Of a stretch of 64,000 bases of DNA, positions 19,076 to 28,969 are shown piece by piece. The DNA is from Bacteroidota bacterium. Lineage in GTDB: Bacteria > Bacteroidota > Bacteroidia > B-17B0 > Aurantibacillaceae. Position 1 is the stretch's first letter. Every line of letters begins with the position of its first letter. Both the position numbers and the translations under genes were made by a program. The notes beneath the pieces were generated by a model that had not been told where the DNA came from, made no database searches, and was given only the letters and a program-made list of their open reading frames with translations. The stretch lies in contig JAJNBG010000017.1 of NCBI GenBank assembly GCA_021155905.1, positions 1 to 64,000 of the forward strand, in the 5' to 3' direction.

Positions 19076-19837
19076 CTATTTTTTCTCTGAAAATCGGTAA
19101 TCCTTAAGTTCAAAATTTTTATACTTGTTATTCAATACTATTTTTTTTCCTTCTTCTCTTAAATATTTTTTTTCTGAAAAATCGTTTTCATAATTGAAAC
19201 TAACATTGGTTTGATAATTATTAAACGAAACCTCCAACCTCGGTTTTCCTTTAACAATGCTGCCTGACGGTGTTTCATCTTTTAATTCTTTACTGTAATA
19301 ATATTTCATCAATACCAACAATCCCTTACTATTAATCTTAAATTCATAGGCGCTATACAAAGCATTAGGCTTAAAATCAATCCGATAAATTATTTCACCG
19401 GTATTGGTTTTTTGTTTTTTAATGGATTTTGCATTATCCAACAGGGTTGAAAAATCTTTTGTATTAACAGGAGACTGATCAATAGCTATTTTATTATTCA
19501 AAACAATAAAGCGACTGATGGTATCTATAGATAGCTTCATTTTTTCATTTTGGATCGTGTTTACACCCATTACAAGGGTGTGAAAGTTATTATTGTTCCT
19601 TTTGTAAAAACCACTAAATTCATCATGGGCGGTTGCTGAATTATGATCTGAATAAGAAGCGTAATTAATATCAACTTTGTAATTGAGATTTTTTAAAAAC
19701 CATTCAGAATATTTTTGTGAAACAGTCATGACCTCCTCCTTGGAAGCAATCTCCCATGCGCCTGTGTTTTTTTCCTGGGTAAAAGAAAAAAATACTGTGC
19801 TAAGAATAAGTATATAGATTGATGTCAGCTTCCTCAT
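19076..19837 (-). CDS. exported protein of unknown function in the RHS operon, 253 aa
   Basis: The signal peptide is clear (RKLTSIYILILSTVFFSFTQ). The mature part (about 230 residues) is beta-rich, with several long strands (YRIDFKPNALYSAYEFKIN, LLVLMKYYYSKEL, LEVSFNNYQTNVSFNY), which could form an open sheet like LolA-type carriers; that comparison is only structural guesswork. The gene starts one base after the 728-aa gene stops and ends 23 bases before the giant RHS gene, so translation is tightly linked. From memory, similar small exported proteins recur between the two large genes of Bacteroidota RHS loci, suggesting a role in folding or export of the large partners. Unproven. Confidence 0.75.
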   Translation of the reverse strand: MRKLTSIYILILSTVFFSFTQEKNTGAWEIASKEEVMTVSQKYSEWFLKNLNYKVDINYASYSDHNSATAHDEFSGFYKRNNNNFHTLVMGVNTIQNEKMKLSIDTISRFIVLNNKIAIDQSPVNTKDFSTLLDNAKSIKKQKTNTGEIIYRIDFKPNALYSAYEFKINSKGLLVLMKYYYSKELKDETPSGSIVKGKPRLEVSFNNYQTNVSFNYENDFSEKKYLREEGKKIVLNNKYKNFELKDYRFSEKK

Positions 19838-19838
19838 A

Positions 19839-22025
19839 TTACTTGCTTGAATTATCTCTGCTTTCCTTAATAGTCATAATGCCTTTTTCTGTTTCCTTTT
19901 TCACGCGAATCAGTTTACCTTCCTCGTCATATTCATATAAGGTAGCATAGTTACGTTCATCTAATTCTGCCATCAACCTCATAGTTACCGGATCATATAC
20001 ATATGATTTCATTGAGCCGTCCATTGGAAATACCCGGATATCATCAAAATAACAATCACCGCCAGGCGACGTACAATTCAGTTCAATGGAAATATCCGAG
20101 GCTGTTGCGGGGATCGTAAACTCTCCTTCAATCCGCTGCCAACCATCAATTATAGCGCCCGTAGGAAGGAATGACGGGGAAGTAAAAGATGCTGAAGGAC
20201 ATTGAACAACAACATTCGGATAGGTGTAGGATGTTTTTGTTAAAGGAGCATTACCTTCTTTCACCCATGCGCTAATAATATATTTTTTTGTAGGAATAGG
20301 AGCAAAAGACCCTATGCAATCAATACATGGTGGTGGTGGGGGCGGCGGAAGACATGAGTCAACTGTCATAATTGCGGTAACCGTATTTGCAATACAGCTG
20401 CTATCTGAAACTGTAACCGATAAACTGTAAGTGCCTGGTGTAGAAAATGTGTGACACCAGGAACAACCCGTAACGGTTGGGCTTCCGTCTCCAAAGTTCC
20501 AAATAAAATTTTGCTGGTTTTGCGCGGTGCAAATCCGGGGATGAGATACATAACAAATTTCCTGATTTGCGCAGGCGGTTGGATGATATCCTTCAAAAAT
20601 AAAAGATGGGACACATGGAGGGCGGCAATCACCAATAGTGATTACAATAGTATCCGATGATGCTGTACAATTATTGTTCGTGGGATTTGCAGTTACAATT
20701 ACTGAATAAGTTCCCGAAAGAGGGTATGCATAAACAACATGATTAGTTCCCGTTGTGTTCAGGATAGTTCCATTCCCAAAATTCCATGTGTAATTTAACT
20801 GAGGACAGGAAACATATATATAAAAGCTATCGCCCGCGCAAATATTTTCTGCACTGGTCTCTGATTTTAAATTAAAATTGAAATTAGAACAACAGGGTGA
20901 CGTTGTGGAAGTAACCACTACGATCGCCGAGCTAAATTCAGACGTATTACCTAAAGTGTCTGTTGCTGTAGCAATAAGAGTATCTCCGGCAGTTAAACTT
21001 GCTAGATTTATATTCCATTGACCTGAGGAATTAGCAGCAACCGATCCTAAAAACTGAAGTGCATCAACACCGCCTGAATTTGTTTTAAACAATTCAATAA
21101 AATCCTTGTTTGCTGAAGATCCATTAACAAGTGTAGAACCTGATGAATAAACAGCCTGATAGGTTGGAGGTTGATGACAGTAATTACCATAACAACCTTT
21201 TCCCTGATCCAAATTTATATTTCTCGAATTATTAATAAACACGTTTCCTGATATTCTATTATAATTCCCCCCGACACGAATTGGTGTTGTATAGTAATTT
21301 ACAGGTTGATTAGCATTATAAAAATAATTTGGTTCTCCGGCATTCAGACCTCCGATCAAATTTGAATCTCCTTGAAAATTATTATCCGCATTTATAAGAT
21401 TTCCATCTTTCACGGAATAGTAAGAATTTAAATTAAATGTATTATCAGTACCTATTATATTCCCCTGTACAACACTTTTACTTGCACCCGAAAACCTAAT
21501 CCCATAATGATTAACACTATGCAAAATATTGTGAATAATTTTCACCTTTTCAACGCGGGACAGAAAAATGCCATAATCATCACTTTCGTAAATTTTCAAA
21601 TTTCTTATTTCGCTGGAAGACGCATCTGCTATAACTGATTCCCAGGGATAATTTTTGTATAAAGAAAATATGTAGGAAATGATTCCTGTAGTAGTATCTC
21701 CTTTAATTGCAATTTTGTGTGTAACACCGGAAGTTCCATTGGCCGGTTGCGTATTTCCGTCTATTATAACAACGTCAGAGATAGGGGGCAAATTTGACTG
21801 AAGCTGAATTACAATAGGAGGCGTCATTGAAATGGAAAAATCAATATAATCCAATCCCGGATTAGCATTTGCTTGTTCTATTGCCCACCGCAGGGTTCCG
21901 GGAGGAGGATTAAGCGGATTAGTGGGGTCGGTATTAGAATCGACTACAAAATGTGTCTGCGCCGTTAATTTCATCACCAGACAAAATATAAAAATTGAAA
22001 CTATTTTAAATGATCTCATATTCAT
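19839..22025 (-). CDS. parallel beta-helix / PKD protein with an RHS-associated C-terminal module, 728 aa
   Basis: After a signal peptide (ending near LTAQTHF) comes a right-handed beta-helix of the NosD/pectate-lyase type (about 60-330). Its turns alternate IR-N-L-I and N-x-I-x-G-T patterns (VVQGNIIGTDNTFNLN, IRVGGNYNRISGNVFINN). Two PKD domains follow (YTWNFGNGT near 430; FIWNFGDGSPTVTG near 510). Residues about 570-665 form a beta-sandwich (CIDCIGSFAPIPTKKYIISA, IIDGWQRIEGEF, CYFDDIRVFP). The last 58 residues are a YD-type tail (SYVYDPVTMRLMAELDERNY, YEYDEEGKLIRVKKETEKG). From memory, this last module usually ends the large partner represented here by the 1880-aa protein, so this gene may be a fusion product. 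It is likely surface exposed. Confidence 0.8.
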   Translation of the reverse strand: MNMRSFKIVSIFIFCLVMKLTAQTHFVVDSNTDPTNPLNPPPGTLRWAIEQANANPGLDYIDFSISMTPPIVIQLQSNLPPISDVVIIDGNTQPANGTSGVTHKIAIKGDTTTGIISYIFSLYKNYPWESVIADASSSEIRNLKIYESDDYGIFLSRVEKVKIIHNILHSVNHYGIRFSGASKSVVQGNIIGTDNTFNLNSYYSVKDGNLINADNNFQGDSNLIGGLNAGEPNYFYNANQPVNYYTTPIRVGGNYNRISGNVFINNSRNINLDQGKGCYGNYCHQPPTYQAVYSSGSTLVNGSSANKDFIELFKTNSGGVDALQFLGSVAANSSGQWNINLASLTAGDTLIATATDTLGNTSEFSSAIVVVTSTTSPCCSNFNFNLKSETSAENICAGDSFYIYVSCPQLNYTWNFGNGTILNTTGTNHVVYAYPLSGTYSVIVTANPTNNNCTASSDTIVITIGDCRPPCVPSFIFEGYHPTACANQEICYVSHPRICTAQNQQNFIWNFGDGSPTVTGCSWCHTFSTPGTYSLSVTVSDSSCIANTVTAIMTVDSCLPPPPPPPCIDCIGSFAPIPTKKYIISAWVKEGNAPLTKTSYTYPNVVVQCPSASFTSPSFLPTGAIIDGWQRIEGEFTIPATASDISIELNCTSPGGDCYFDDIRVFPMDGSMKSYVYDPVTMRLMAELDERNYATLYEYDEEGKLIRVKKETEKGIMTIKESRDNSSK

Positions 22026-22028
22026 GGA

Positions 22029-22124
22029 TTAAAAGAATAAAACAATTTGTTCGAAACTACTTTCTTCAGGATTTGGCGCCAAAAGCATTGAGACAATTCC
22101 TATTAACAGTTTTGTTTTATTCAT
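22029..22124 (-). CDS. possible 31-aa peptide between the two large surface-protein genes
   Basis: An ATG at 22124 opens 31 codons (MNKTKLLIGIVSMLLAPNPE, then ESSFEQIVLFF), ending four bases before the 728-aa gene's ATG. The start looks like a truncated signal peptide. It could be a leader, a remnant from the rearrangement proposed for this junction, or chance. Support is weak. Confidence 0.2.
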   Translation of the reverse strand: MNKTKLLIGIVSMLLAPNPEESSFEQIVLFF

Positions 22125-22141
22125 TGTATTAGTTTAATATT

Positions 22142-25100
22142 TTAGTTAGAAACTGTTTTTGTTGCTGCACAATTTGATCCATCAGTTACGGTTATTTCAA
22201 TCTGATAGCTTGTACCAAGAATCTGAAAGCTTCCGTTACTATTAGGTGTAATTTGTGGATTACCCGAAAGAATGTTCCATGATACAGATGCCGCCCCAGT
22301 TGCATTGGAAATGGTTAAATTCACCAGGTTTACTGCAAGTTCAGTCTTGTTAATGGCAAGCTGGCATTCTGAAGTATTAACACAGTTTTCGGCAATTTGC
22401 CTGGCCATCTTTTTGGTGGTGCCACCGGGAACCTTTAAGCTGTATTTGCCCGTATGAGATTCATTAGACGCCGGTGTTATACCGGTGAATTTAAAATGAT
22501 CATCCAGGCATGGGTTATAGGCATAATCTTCAAATCCATCAAAGCCCTGCTCCTTATATTGGGAGTTCGCTGCCACCGAAAGTGCCATAGACTGATTATA
22601 TCCAAAAGTGGCTGATGAATACCTGCTAAGCGCATCACGATTTTCCAGTTCTACGCCGAAAGGTGTAAATTCTGTTATTTCAGATACATAGGTCCAGTCT
22701 TTTGCATCCATCTGCCATGTGCCACCCACCAGTTTATAATAAGGAGTATAGGAAGTAAACATACCGTCTTTTCTGATGTTGGTATTGGTATTATAATTAC
22801 TCTGGTTACGGCCGGTTAAATGCGTATGCGATTTGAACGGCGCCCAGTTTCCTTTTGTTCCTAATACATATGGATTTGTCGTAGGCGGCAAAGGGCTGCC
22901 TGCGCTTGCTATACAGTTACAATATGTTTTTCGTTTATTTGAAAACTCAACTGCTCCGGCATGCAATACATTTTGGTAAACATTACTGTTTAAAGAATTT
23001 ATAGGGTTACTAAGCGTCGTAATGGTTGCCATATCCGTAATCATTGTGTTTCGCTTTCCGGAACGAATTACTTTGATGGGTGATGAAACATTAACAGGTG
23101 CGCCGGTTTTATCGATGGCCTCAATAGTGTTAGCAGTAACTTTGGTTACCCAGCCTATCCTGCGATTAACAGGATTGCCGGGAATTGCCAACTCATCTCC
23201 TTCTCTGAAATAAACCGCAGCACCTCCCACATTGGCTACGCCTGACACAAAGGTTGCATCCATTTCAAAACCTATATTCTGGTATGCCGGACCCATGTTG
23301 TCATAATACCACCATGCAGGATATTTAAATGAATACACTGTATCATTAAAGTTAGTAGTTGTTTCAGTTAGCAATACACCTCCCGTTTCTGCATCAAAAG
23401 CCAGGTTTCTAGTCGAAACCGTTGAGCCCAGATCCGTAGCAATGGTTTCTTCTAAAATACCAAAACGTTGAATCACTTTTGTGGTGGTTGCAGAACGGAA
23501 CCGTACAGTTTGTTTTGCAAAGGATGGCCACATGGATGGGATTACACCCGGAACCGGGCCCATCGGGATCACATCAATATTGACACCCAACGATATATTA
23601 TTTGTTGTTGTTTTATCTTCCCTGAAATCCGCCACCATATCAAATAATTCACCAATCTTTTTAGTAGCAATCGTTCCATTCTTATCAATTGTTGTGCATT
23701 TGTTTGAAACTTTAAAATTCCCTAAATGAGTTTCTTGTTTGTATCGATACTCTATAGAAGAAATTTTTGTTGTTTGTCCTTCCTGATATACGGTCTGTCC
23801 CTTTGGTTTTCCGTGCATGTCATTCAACTCAACGACGAATCCCTGGGCTGCCGTAAGATAATCCCTTACATCTATTTTCAATAAAGAACGTATGCTCCAT
23901 GGATCATCTTTACCACGCACCGCATTCACGTCACTCCTGTTGGTTACTATTGGGAAATCCTTTGCTGTATAGAATTCATGCACCACTTTTCCTGTAGCGT
24001 GTCTCGTAACGTTTGAGTAATTGAGATTCTTAACAGTAACTTTGCTATAGCCGATGGAAGGTGATGGAAAAAAAGATTCTCCCATAGGTTCTTCCTGGTA
24101 AAACTGGTCATCAGGAACCATTAATTTTTCAATATTATAGGGTAAAGGCTGTCTGAAAGGGTTTTCGTCTCCGCCTAACTGTGGTTCATAGGTTGCAACA
24201 CCCGAAGATGTACCATCATCCAATGTGTAACTATATTTTTGTCCATAAGTTGCATTATCAGACGTCGTGCCTCCAATCATCGAGCCCCACTCATCAATCA
24301 TTTCAATTTGTTTCACGCGTGCCCCACCTCCTAATTTTTTCTTATTAGGGTTCATTAATCTCACCCATGATTTATTTGTGACAAATTGTTTACCGACATT
24401 ATAGGTACTGTAAAGCGCATCATTAGGCCCTTGAATCGCGTCTTTAATGTTCTTAGTAAAACTAGAATTTATTAAGGCGTCCAGTATTTGAAGTCCTAAG
24501 CCATTACCATTTTCTATACCTGCCGCCTCAGAAATATCGCTGGTAGTGCCAGACGTAAAGGCTTTTTTGGATAAATAAAGTCTTGCGTACTGAATAGATG
24601 TTTTAATGATTGGATTAACCGTTGCCCCACCACCGTTATCTTTTAATTTCACAGATTTAAATCCTATCCAGCCAAGGCCGGTCATTGCGTCAGTGCCACA
24701 TTTACCAGGATCGATTTCGCCATAACCTGAAACATACTCCAGGTTATCATAAGCAAATACGTGACGAATATTTACAAGGAAACGAAAATATAGATTACTG
24801 ATTCCATTAGTATACTTATGTATATCCGTGATGTAATTATTGTTATGGTCCTTTTCCAATTTAAAATAAAACTTGTCCGTTCCACCACTGGCAAATGACT
24901 TTAAACCATTTAAGTTATCTGAATTACTGTCTACGTTTACAATCTTAAACATCTCCATAGCCTGCCTGTTTTGCACATAAGCATAATCATCAGATTCATA
25001 AGATACTTTGATTGTTCCTCCCGAAGGTAATTGAATCTTTTCAAGAGACCATGCTGACGCATTCTGGTTAGCAATTGCGCGATCCTGTTCAGCGTAGGGA

Positions 25101-27784
25101 TAGTCTGAAGGAGATATTTGTCCGCCGACAAAGGAGCCAACATCAGACGGACGAACACCAATACTTGTTGCCTGATTTAATTTAAAATTACCCCAACGGT
25201 CATAGCCTTTTAAATTATAATTTGGGTTAAAACCATAACTGAACTGGTATGGACTTAACCTTGCTTTATTTGAATTCTGATAAGTGTAATATATTTTTTT
25301 TAGCGTTAGTTTCCCTTTTGTGCCCACACCACTAGTTACATTTGGTATTCCCTTGCACAAAGAATAATCATACTCGAAATGAACCCTTTTGATTGGCAGA
25401 GCAGTTGTCCCATTAATTTTCAAATCAGATTTTGAATATAAACTGATACTATCCAGTTTCATCATTTTTTCAGAGTCCGAAGCACTGTAACCTCCGTTTT
25501 CGTTTTTTACGCCAACAGCATCTTCACGTAGCGATTTGTGGAAAACAGCCACGTAATTTTTTGTAATAACGGAATCCAAATACCAAAGCTCCTTTTCTCC
25601 ATAAATATAATTTGCCTTATCATCCTGCAAGTCAGATTTTAAACCTTCTGTAAAAGAAGCTTTCTCAAATGGTGTACGCCATTTATAATTATTTATTTTC
25701 TTATAAGCAAAGCGTGTATAGCTCCCAAAGTCACCATCACTTGGTCCTCGCGTAGCATCCGCATCAATATAATCGGGAGATAAAACCGATGTTAAGAGGT
25801 ATGAATGGGCGTAACCCGGAGTTGTTGTCCTGGAAAAAAAATTATCTATTCCTAATCCATTTCCTGTTGAATTATCAACTCCCGAAGCGTACCCAATTAA
25901 TCCTTTACTTGCTTCGTCCGTGCCATTATTTGACAAATTACTACTCGCAGTTGCCGGATTAGTACTTCCTACCGAAAAAGTTGCTTCCCTCTGAAGTGTG
26001 TTATATGCAGCTATTCCAAAAACGTATCTTGCACCGTCCGTTGCCAATGTTGTTACTTCTGCGATATGATGCCCGGGTGCAGCGTAAGTGTTTGCTATCG
26101 GTTTAATGGCAAAATCATTGTACTCGCTTCTTTTCACGAAGTACATATTTTGTGTTCTTTTATCTCTCTTCTTGCGTTTTATTTGTCCTATACTATTCAG
26201 TACAGGCTCGTATTTATCACTGACATCCATTGGCGGAGCCAGTGGGCTATCACCGCCTGCGGCAGCGAAAAAGGAATCATCCGACTCCACTGTTTTTTCA
26301 TTGGCTTCTTTGAAGTAAACATTTTCAAAATCACTTCCCTTGCTTTTTCCAGTAAAGCGAAGGTCATCTAATGAATAATTATTTCCCCTCCATTTTCCCG
26401 AGTTTCCGCTAACATCAGTAACGCTAATATTTGTACCCACGTGTACCCAACCACCAAAACCTAATTCTATGGTTAAACTGGCATCATCATTTGTAGTAAA
26501 TGCTGAAGGATCAGATACGTTTCCGATATCGCTCCTGAAAGGACGGTAGCTACCACCAATACCCTGCCCCATCACAGCATAGGTATCAAACGTATAATTG
26601 GTTAAAGGAAGGCAAGCCATATTTTCATTAAATGGCCCGTCTTTTTCACGGTTAAAATCCATCAAAGCTTTGTCATTGTCCTGGCCGTTTTCAGAATATA
26701 AATATCCATAGGCAGGGTTTGAGAGATTATTCTGAGCTAAAGACTGAGACGAGTAAAAACCCGATACACCAATTTTACCATGTATTCCCCAAAGCTCTCC
26801 TCCTAATGTAAACTTCCCGGAAAGTCCATAATTTTTCATGGAATTTGTAATCGAGGGATTATAGGTTGCAGTTCCATAATCAAAAGTAGCTCCTGCTATC
26901 TGTCCACCCATAGAAGCAGAACCTTTTTTGCCGGTTAGCTCTTGAACTTCTGAAGTAACTCCGTTTTCATCAGTTTTGCTTACGGCTTTAGTTTCAGATC
27001 CCTTAACCTGCATGGTTACCGCTGCATTGATCGTCAATTGTTTTAAACCACCTCTCGAGTTAAAAGCAGTACCTATGTTAACACCGATACTCGTTGCTGT
27101 ATTATCTGTTTTACCGATTCTGGCACTAAATCCAGCCGATGGCTGTATTGTTAAACCATCGTCACTGCTTGAGTTAAGTCCCAAACCTGCATTCAATCCG
27201 CCACCTGCTGCGTTACCACAACTTAGTGACAAGTTGATGCCCTGTGTGATAGAAGGGCCAGTGTAATTATTAAAATTAAACCCAAATGAAAAGCCAAGAT
27301 TGACACTACCGGTATTTCCATTACTACCTTCATAACCATAAAGTTCAAGCTGCAATTCCGCTGCGACCCCCCAGGTTTTGTTTGGTTTCATGCTGATCTC
27401 TTTTTGTATGGCATCGCCTGAAAAATCATCCGGTAAACCTCGCATGTTACGGTTGATTACTCCCGGGTTAATGTTCCAGCCAAGACCTACCCAACTCGCC
27501 TCCTGATCCATTCCCACTCCTGAATGGTAAGCAATGTTAATAGGATAACCTTCCACGTCCATTAAAGGCAAATTGTAATTAAAATCTCCCGAAAAAACAT
27601 CCACCATATCGGAGGTCCCGATTGGCTCAAAGGATTGAACCTCTGGCTGACTAGGGCCTCCCGTTAACGCTAATAATTGGGTCGGATAAGACACTTCAAA
27701 GATCAGTAAAAATGCCAGAAAGAGAGAAGTTGATCTTCTCATAGCATTTCTTAATTTAAGTTTTATTCTTCTATTTAATTTCAT
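22142..27784 (-). CDS. large SpvB/RHS-like surface protein, 1880 aa
   Basis: The start ATG at 27784 overlaps the lipoprotein stop (ATGA), which favours it over the internal Met15. A long basic signal peptide leads to a cut near LLALTGG (about residue 40). Residues 43-120 (GGPSQPEVQSFEPI, MVDVFSGDFNYNLPLMDVEG, SWVGLGWNINPGVINRNMRG) are the hallmark start of a large Bacteroidota family that precedes RHS proteins and resembles the SpvB/TcB half of Tc-type cages. The middle is beta-rich with RHS-like stretches (SAWSLEKIQLPSGGTIKVSY, HEFYTAKDFPIVTNRSD). It ends in a PKD-like domain (about 1800-1880). The YDPVTxRLMAELDERNY tail expected for the family is absent and appears instead on the next gene. 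Confidence 0.85.
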   Translation of the reverse strand: MKLNRRIKLKLRNAMRRSTSLFLAFLLIFEVSYPTQLLALTGGPSQPEVQSFEPIGTSDMVDVFSGDFNYNLPLMDVEGYPINIAYHSGVGMDQEASWVGLGWNINPGVINRNMRGLPDDFSGDAIQKEISMKPNKTWGVAAELQLELYGYEGSNGNTGSVNLGFSFGFNFNNYTGPSITQGINLSLSCGNAAGGGLNAGLGLNSSSDDGLTIQPSAGFSARIGKTDNTATSIGVNIGTAFNSRGGLKQLTINAAVTMQVKGSETKAVSKTDENGVTSEVQELTGKKGSASMGGQIAGATFDYGTATYNPSITNSMKNYGLSGKFTLGGELWGIHGKIGVSGFYSSQSLAQNNLSNPAYGYLYSENGQDNDKALMDFNREKDGPFNENMACLPLTNYTFDTYAVMGQGIGGSYRPFRSDIGNVSDPSAFTTNDDASLTIELGFGGWVHVGTNISVTDVSGNSGKWRGNNYSLDDLRFTGKSKGSDFENVYFKEANEKTVESDDSFFAAAGGDSPLAPPMDVSDKYEPVLNSIGQIKRKKRDKRTQNMYFVKRSEYNDFAIKPIANTYAAPGHHIAEVTTLATDGARYVFGIAAYNTLQREATFSVGSTNPATASSNLSNNGTDEASKGLIGYASGVDNSTGNGLGIDNFFSRTTTPGYAHSYLLTSVLSPDYIDADATRGPSDGDFGSYTRFAYKKINNYKWRTPFEKASFTEGLKSDLQDDKANYIYGEKELWYLDSVITKNYVAVFHKSLREDAVGVKNENGGYSASDSEKMMKLDSISLYSKSDLKINGTTALPIKRVHFEYDYSLCKGIPNVTSGVGTKGKLTLKKIYYTYQNSNKARLSPYQFSYGFNPNYNLKGYDRWGNFKLNQATSIGVRPSDVGSFVGGQISPSDYPYAEQDRAIANQNASAWSLEKIQLPSGGTIKVSYESDDYAYVQNRQAMEMFKIVNVDSNSDNLNGLKSFASGGTDKFYFKLEKDHNNNYITDIHKYTNGISNLYFRFLVNIRHVFAYDNLEYVSGYGEIDPGKCGTDAMTGLGWIGFKSVKLKDNGGGATVNPIIKTSIQYARLYLSKKAFTSGTTSDISEAAGIENGNGLGLQILDALINSSFTKNIKDAIQGPNDALYSTYNVGKQFVTNKSWVRLMNPNKKKLGGGARVKQIEMIDEWGSMIGGTTSDNATYGQKYSYTLDDGTSSGVATYEPQLGGDENPFRQPLPYNIEKLMVPDDQFYQEEPMGESFFPSPSIGYSKVTVKNLNYSNVTRHATGKVVHEFYTAKDFPIVTNRSDVNAVRGKDDPWSIRSLLKIDVRDYLTAAQGFVVELNDMHGKPKGQTVYQEGQTTKISSIEYRYKQETHLGNFKVSNKCTTIDKNGTIATKKIGELFDMVADFREDKTTTNNISLGVNIDVIPMGPVPGVIPSMWPSFAKQTVRFRSATTTKVIQRFGILEETIATDLGSTVSTRNLAFDAETGGVLLTETTTNFNDTVYSFKYPAWWYYDNMGPAYQNIGFEMDATFVSGVANVGGAAVYFREGDELAIPGNPVNRRIGWVTKVTANTIEAIDKTGAPVNVSSPIKVIRSGKRNTMITDMATITTLSNPINSLNSNVYQNVLHAGAVEFSNKRKTYCNCIASAGSPLPPTTNPYVLGTKGNWAPFKSHTHLTGRNQSNYNTNTNIRKDGMFTSYTPYYKLVGGTWQMDAKDWTYVSEITEFTPFGVELENRDALSRYSSATFGYNQSMALSVAANSQYKEQGFDGFEDYAYNPCLDDHFKFTGITPASNESHTGKYSLKVPGGTTKKMARQIAENCVNTSECQLAINKTELAVNLVNLTISNATGAASVSWNILSGNPQITPNSNGSFQILGTSYQIEITVTDGSNCAATKTVSN

Positions 27785-28452
27785 ACACCTGAGAGGTTAG
27801 GTAAATCAATAAGTTGTTTTTGTTTGTAATTATATTTTATATAGCCTTTATTAAATAAACGATCGTTATAGACTACCGTAAATTCAGATTCAGGATTAAA
27901 CTTTTTGTTATCAAAAGCGAGCATAACGGTAGCAAAAGGGGCAACTTCATAAATCCTTTCAAAATGAAACATACCGGGCATTAAAGTGTCGTTACCCTGC
28001 ACTAAAAAAATATCCTTTTGCATTTCGAATGCCATATAATTTATTCTTTCGTTGTACTGTTGAGGCGAACTCAAATTGTATTTTAATAACTCTCCCTGTC
28101 CCCCTTTTAATTCAATCCTTAAATTAAAATAAGTCATGCCTTCATAATGTGCCAGCGTTTCATCAAATTTGCTTTTTGTGAGATTATCATTCTTCAATTC
28201 CATATAAGCCAGGCATTCCTTAGGCATATATGAAAGATGGTAATTCATTTCTGAAATCTCTTTTATTTTTGACAAACCATTTTCTTTATCTCCAACCCAT
28301 TTTACAAATTCTTCAACTGGTAATACTTCGTGAGTATTACTTAACGAGAGGTGTTGCGTATTTTTTTCCAAATCATTATCCGCCGTATCTCTTCGGCAAC
28401 TTTCCAAAAAAAACATCAGCAAGAAAAAAAGTATGTAGTTAAACTTATTCAA
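27781..28452 (-). CDS. predicted lipoprotein in the RHS operon, 223 aa
   Basis: The N-terminus is a hydrophobic helix ending FLESC, with Cys19 as the lipidated residue. The start codon is TTG at 28450-28452: six codons upstream there is a stop, and no ATG precedes the signal. It overlaps the OmpH-like gene by eight bases and shares an ATGA with the 1880-aa gene, so all three are probably translationally coupled. The mature domain is a mixed alpha/beta fold with strands such as MTYFNLRIELKGGQGELLKY and EFTVVYNDRLFNKGYIKYNY. I recognise no family. Its position suggests a periplasm-facing accessory for export or anchoring of the large surface proteins. Confidence 0.75.
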   Translation of the reverse strand: MNKFNYILFFLLMFFLESCRRDTADNDLEKNTQHLSLSNTHEVLPVEEFVKWVGDKENGLSKIKEISEMNYHLSYMPKECLAYMELKNDNLTKSKFDETLAHYEGMTYFNLRIELKGGQGELLKYNLSSPQQYNERINYMAFEMQKDIFLVQGNDTLMPGMFHFERIYEVAPFATVMLAFDNKKFNPESEFTVVYNDRLFNKGYIKYNYKQKQLIDLPNLSGV

Positions 28453-28966
28453 TGCCTTTGTACTTTTTATTTATGAAAACTATTATTTCTTCTGACTTGT
28501 CAAGCTTTGAATTAGCATACATTAATGTTCCGGTTCCATCGGCACCCATTATAACATCATAGTTATTTTTTTTGCCATACTCAATAATATATTGAGTCAT
28601 TTGCTCCAGGATCTGCTTATCATATTGAGTACTTAAAGCAACATTATCCTCCTGCATCTGATTTTTTCTTTTAAAAAACTCTTCCCGTCTTGTGTCAAAC
28701 TCATACATTAACCCCTTGTTAGTCTTATTTTCTTTAAGTTTATTTGCGAGCAACTGAAGGCTAAAGCCAAGACTATCAATGATTCGTTTTCTTCCTGCTT
28801 CGACTCCTTTATATTTCTCCTGGAGTTCTTTTTTCATTTCGAACTTATTGAAAACAACAGGTATATCAATGTAAACTACCTTCGTAGTAAAATAAGTATG
28901 ATAAATGAATAAACCCAGCGTTACAAGGCAAACTACCGCAATTACATTAATTGTATTTTTAAGCAT
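28445..28966 (-). CDS. OmpH/Skp-family periplasmic protein with N-terminal membrane anchor, 173 aa
   Basis: The N-terminal hydrophobic helix (about 7-26) has no obvious cleavage site. It is followed by the OmpH start motif (VVYIDIPVVFNKFEMKKELQ), a long charged coiled-coil (about 50-125), and the closing beta strands (YDVIMGADGTGTLMYANSKL). This is the Skp layout, in which a trimer holds unfolded outer-membrane proteins in helical tentacles. A copy inside this operon, four bases downstream of the 371-aa gene, suggests a dedicated chaperone for the barrel or large proteins encoded beside it. The family call is good; the dedicated role is inferred. Confidence 0.8.
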   Translation of the reverse strand: MLKNTINVIAVVCLVTLGLFIYHTYFTTKVVYIDIPVVFNKFEMKKELQEKYKGVEAGRKRIIDSLGFSLQLLANKLKENKTNKGLMYEFDTRREEFFKRKNQMQEDNVALSTQYDKQILEQMTQYIIEYGKKNNYDVIMGADGTGTLMYANSKLDKSEEIIVFINKKYKGIE

Positions 28967-28969
28967 AAA

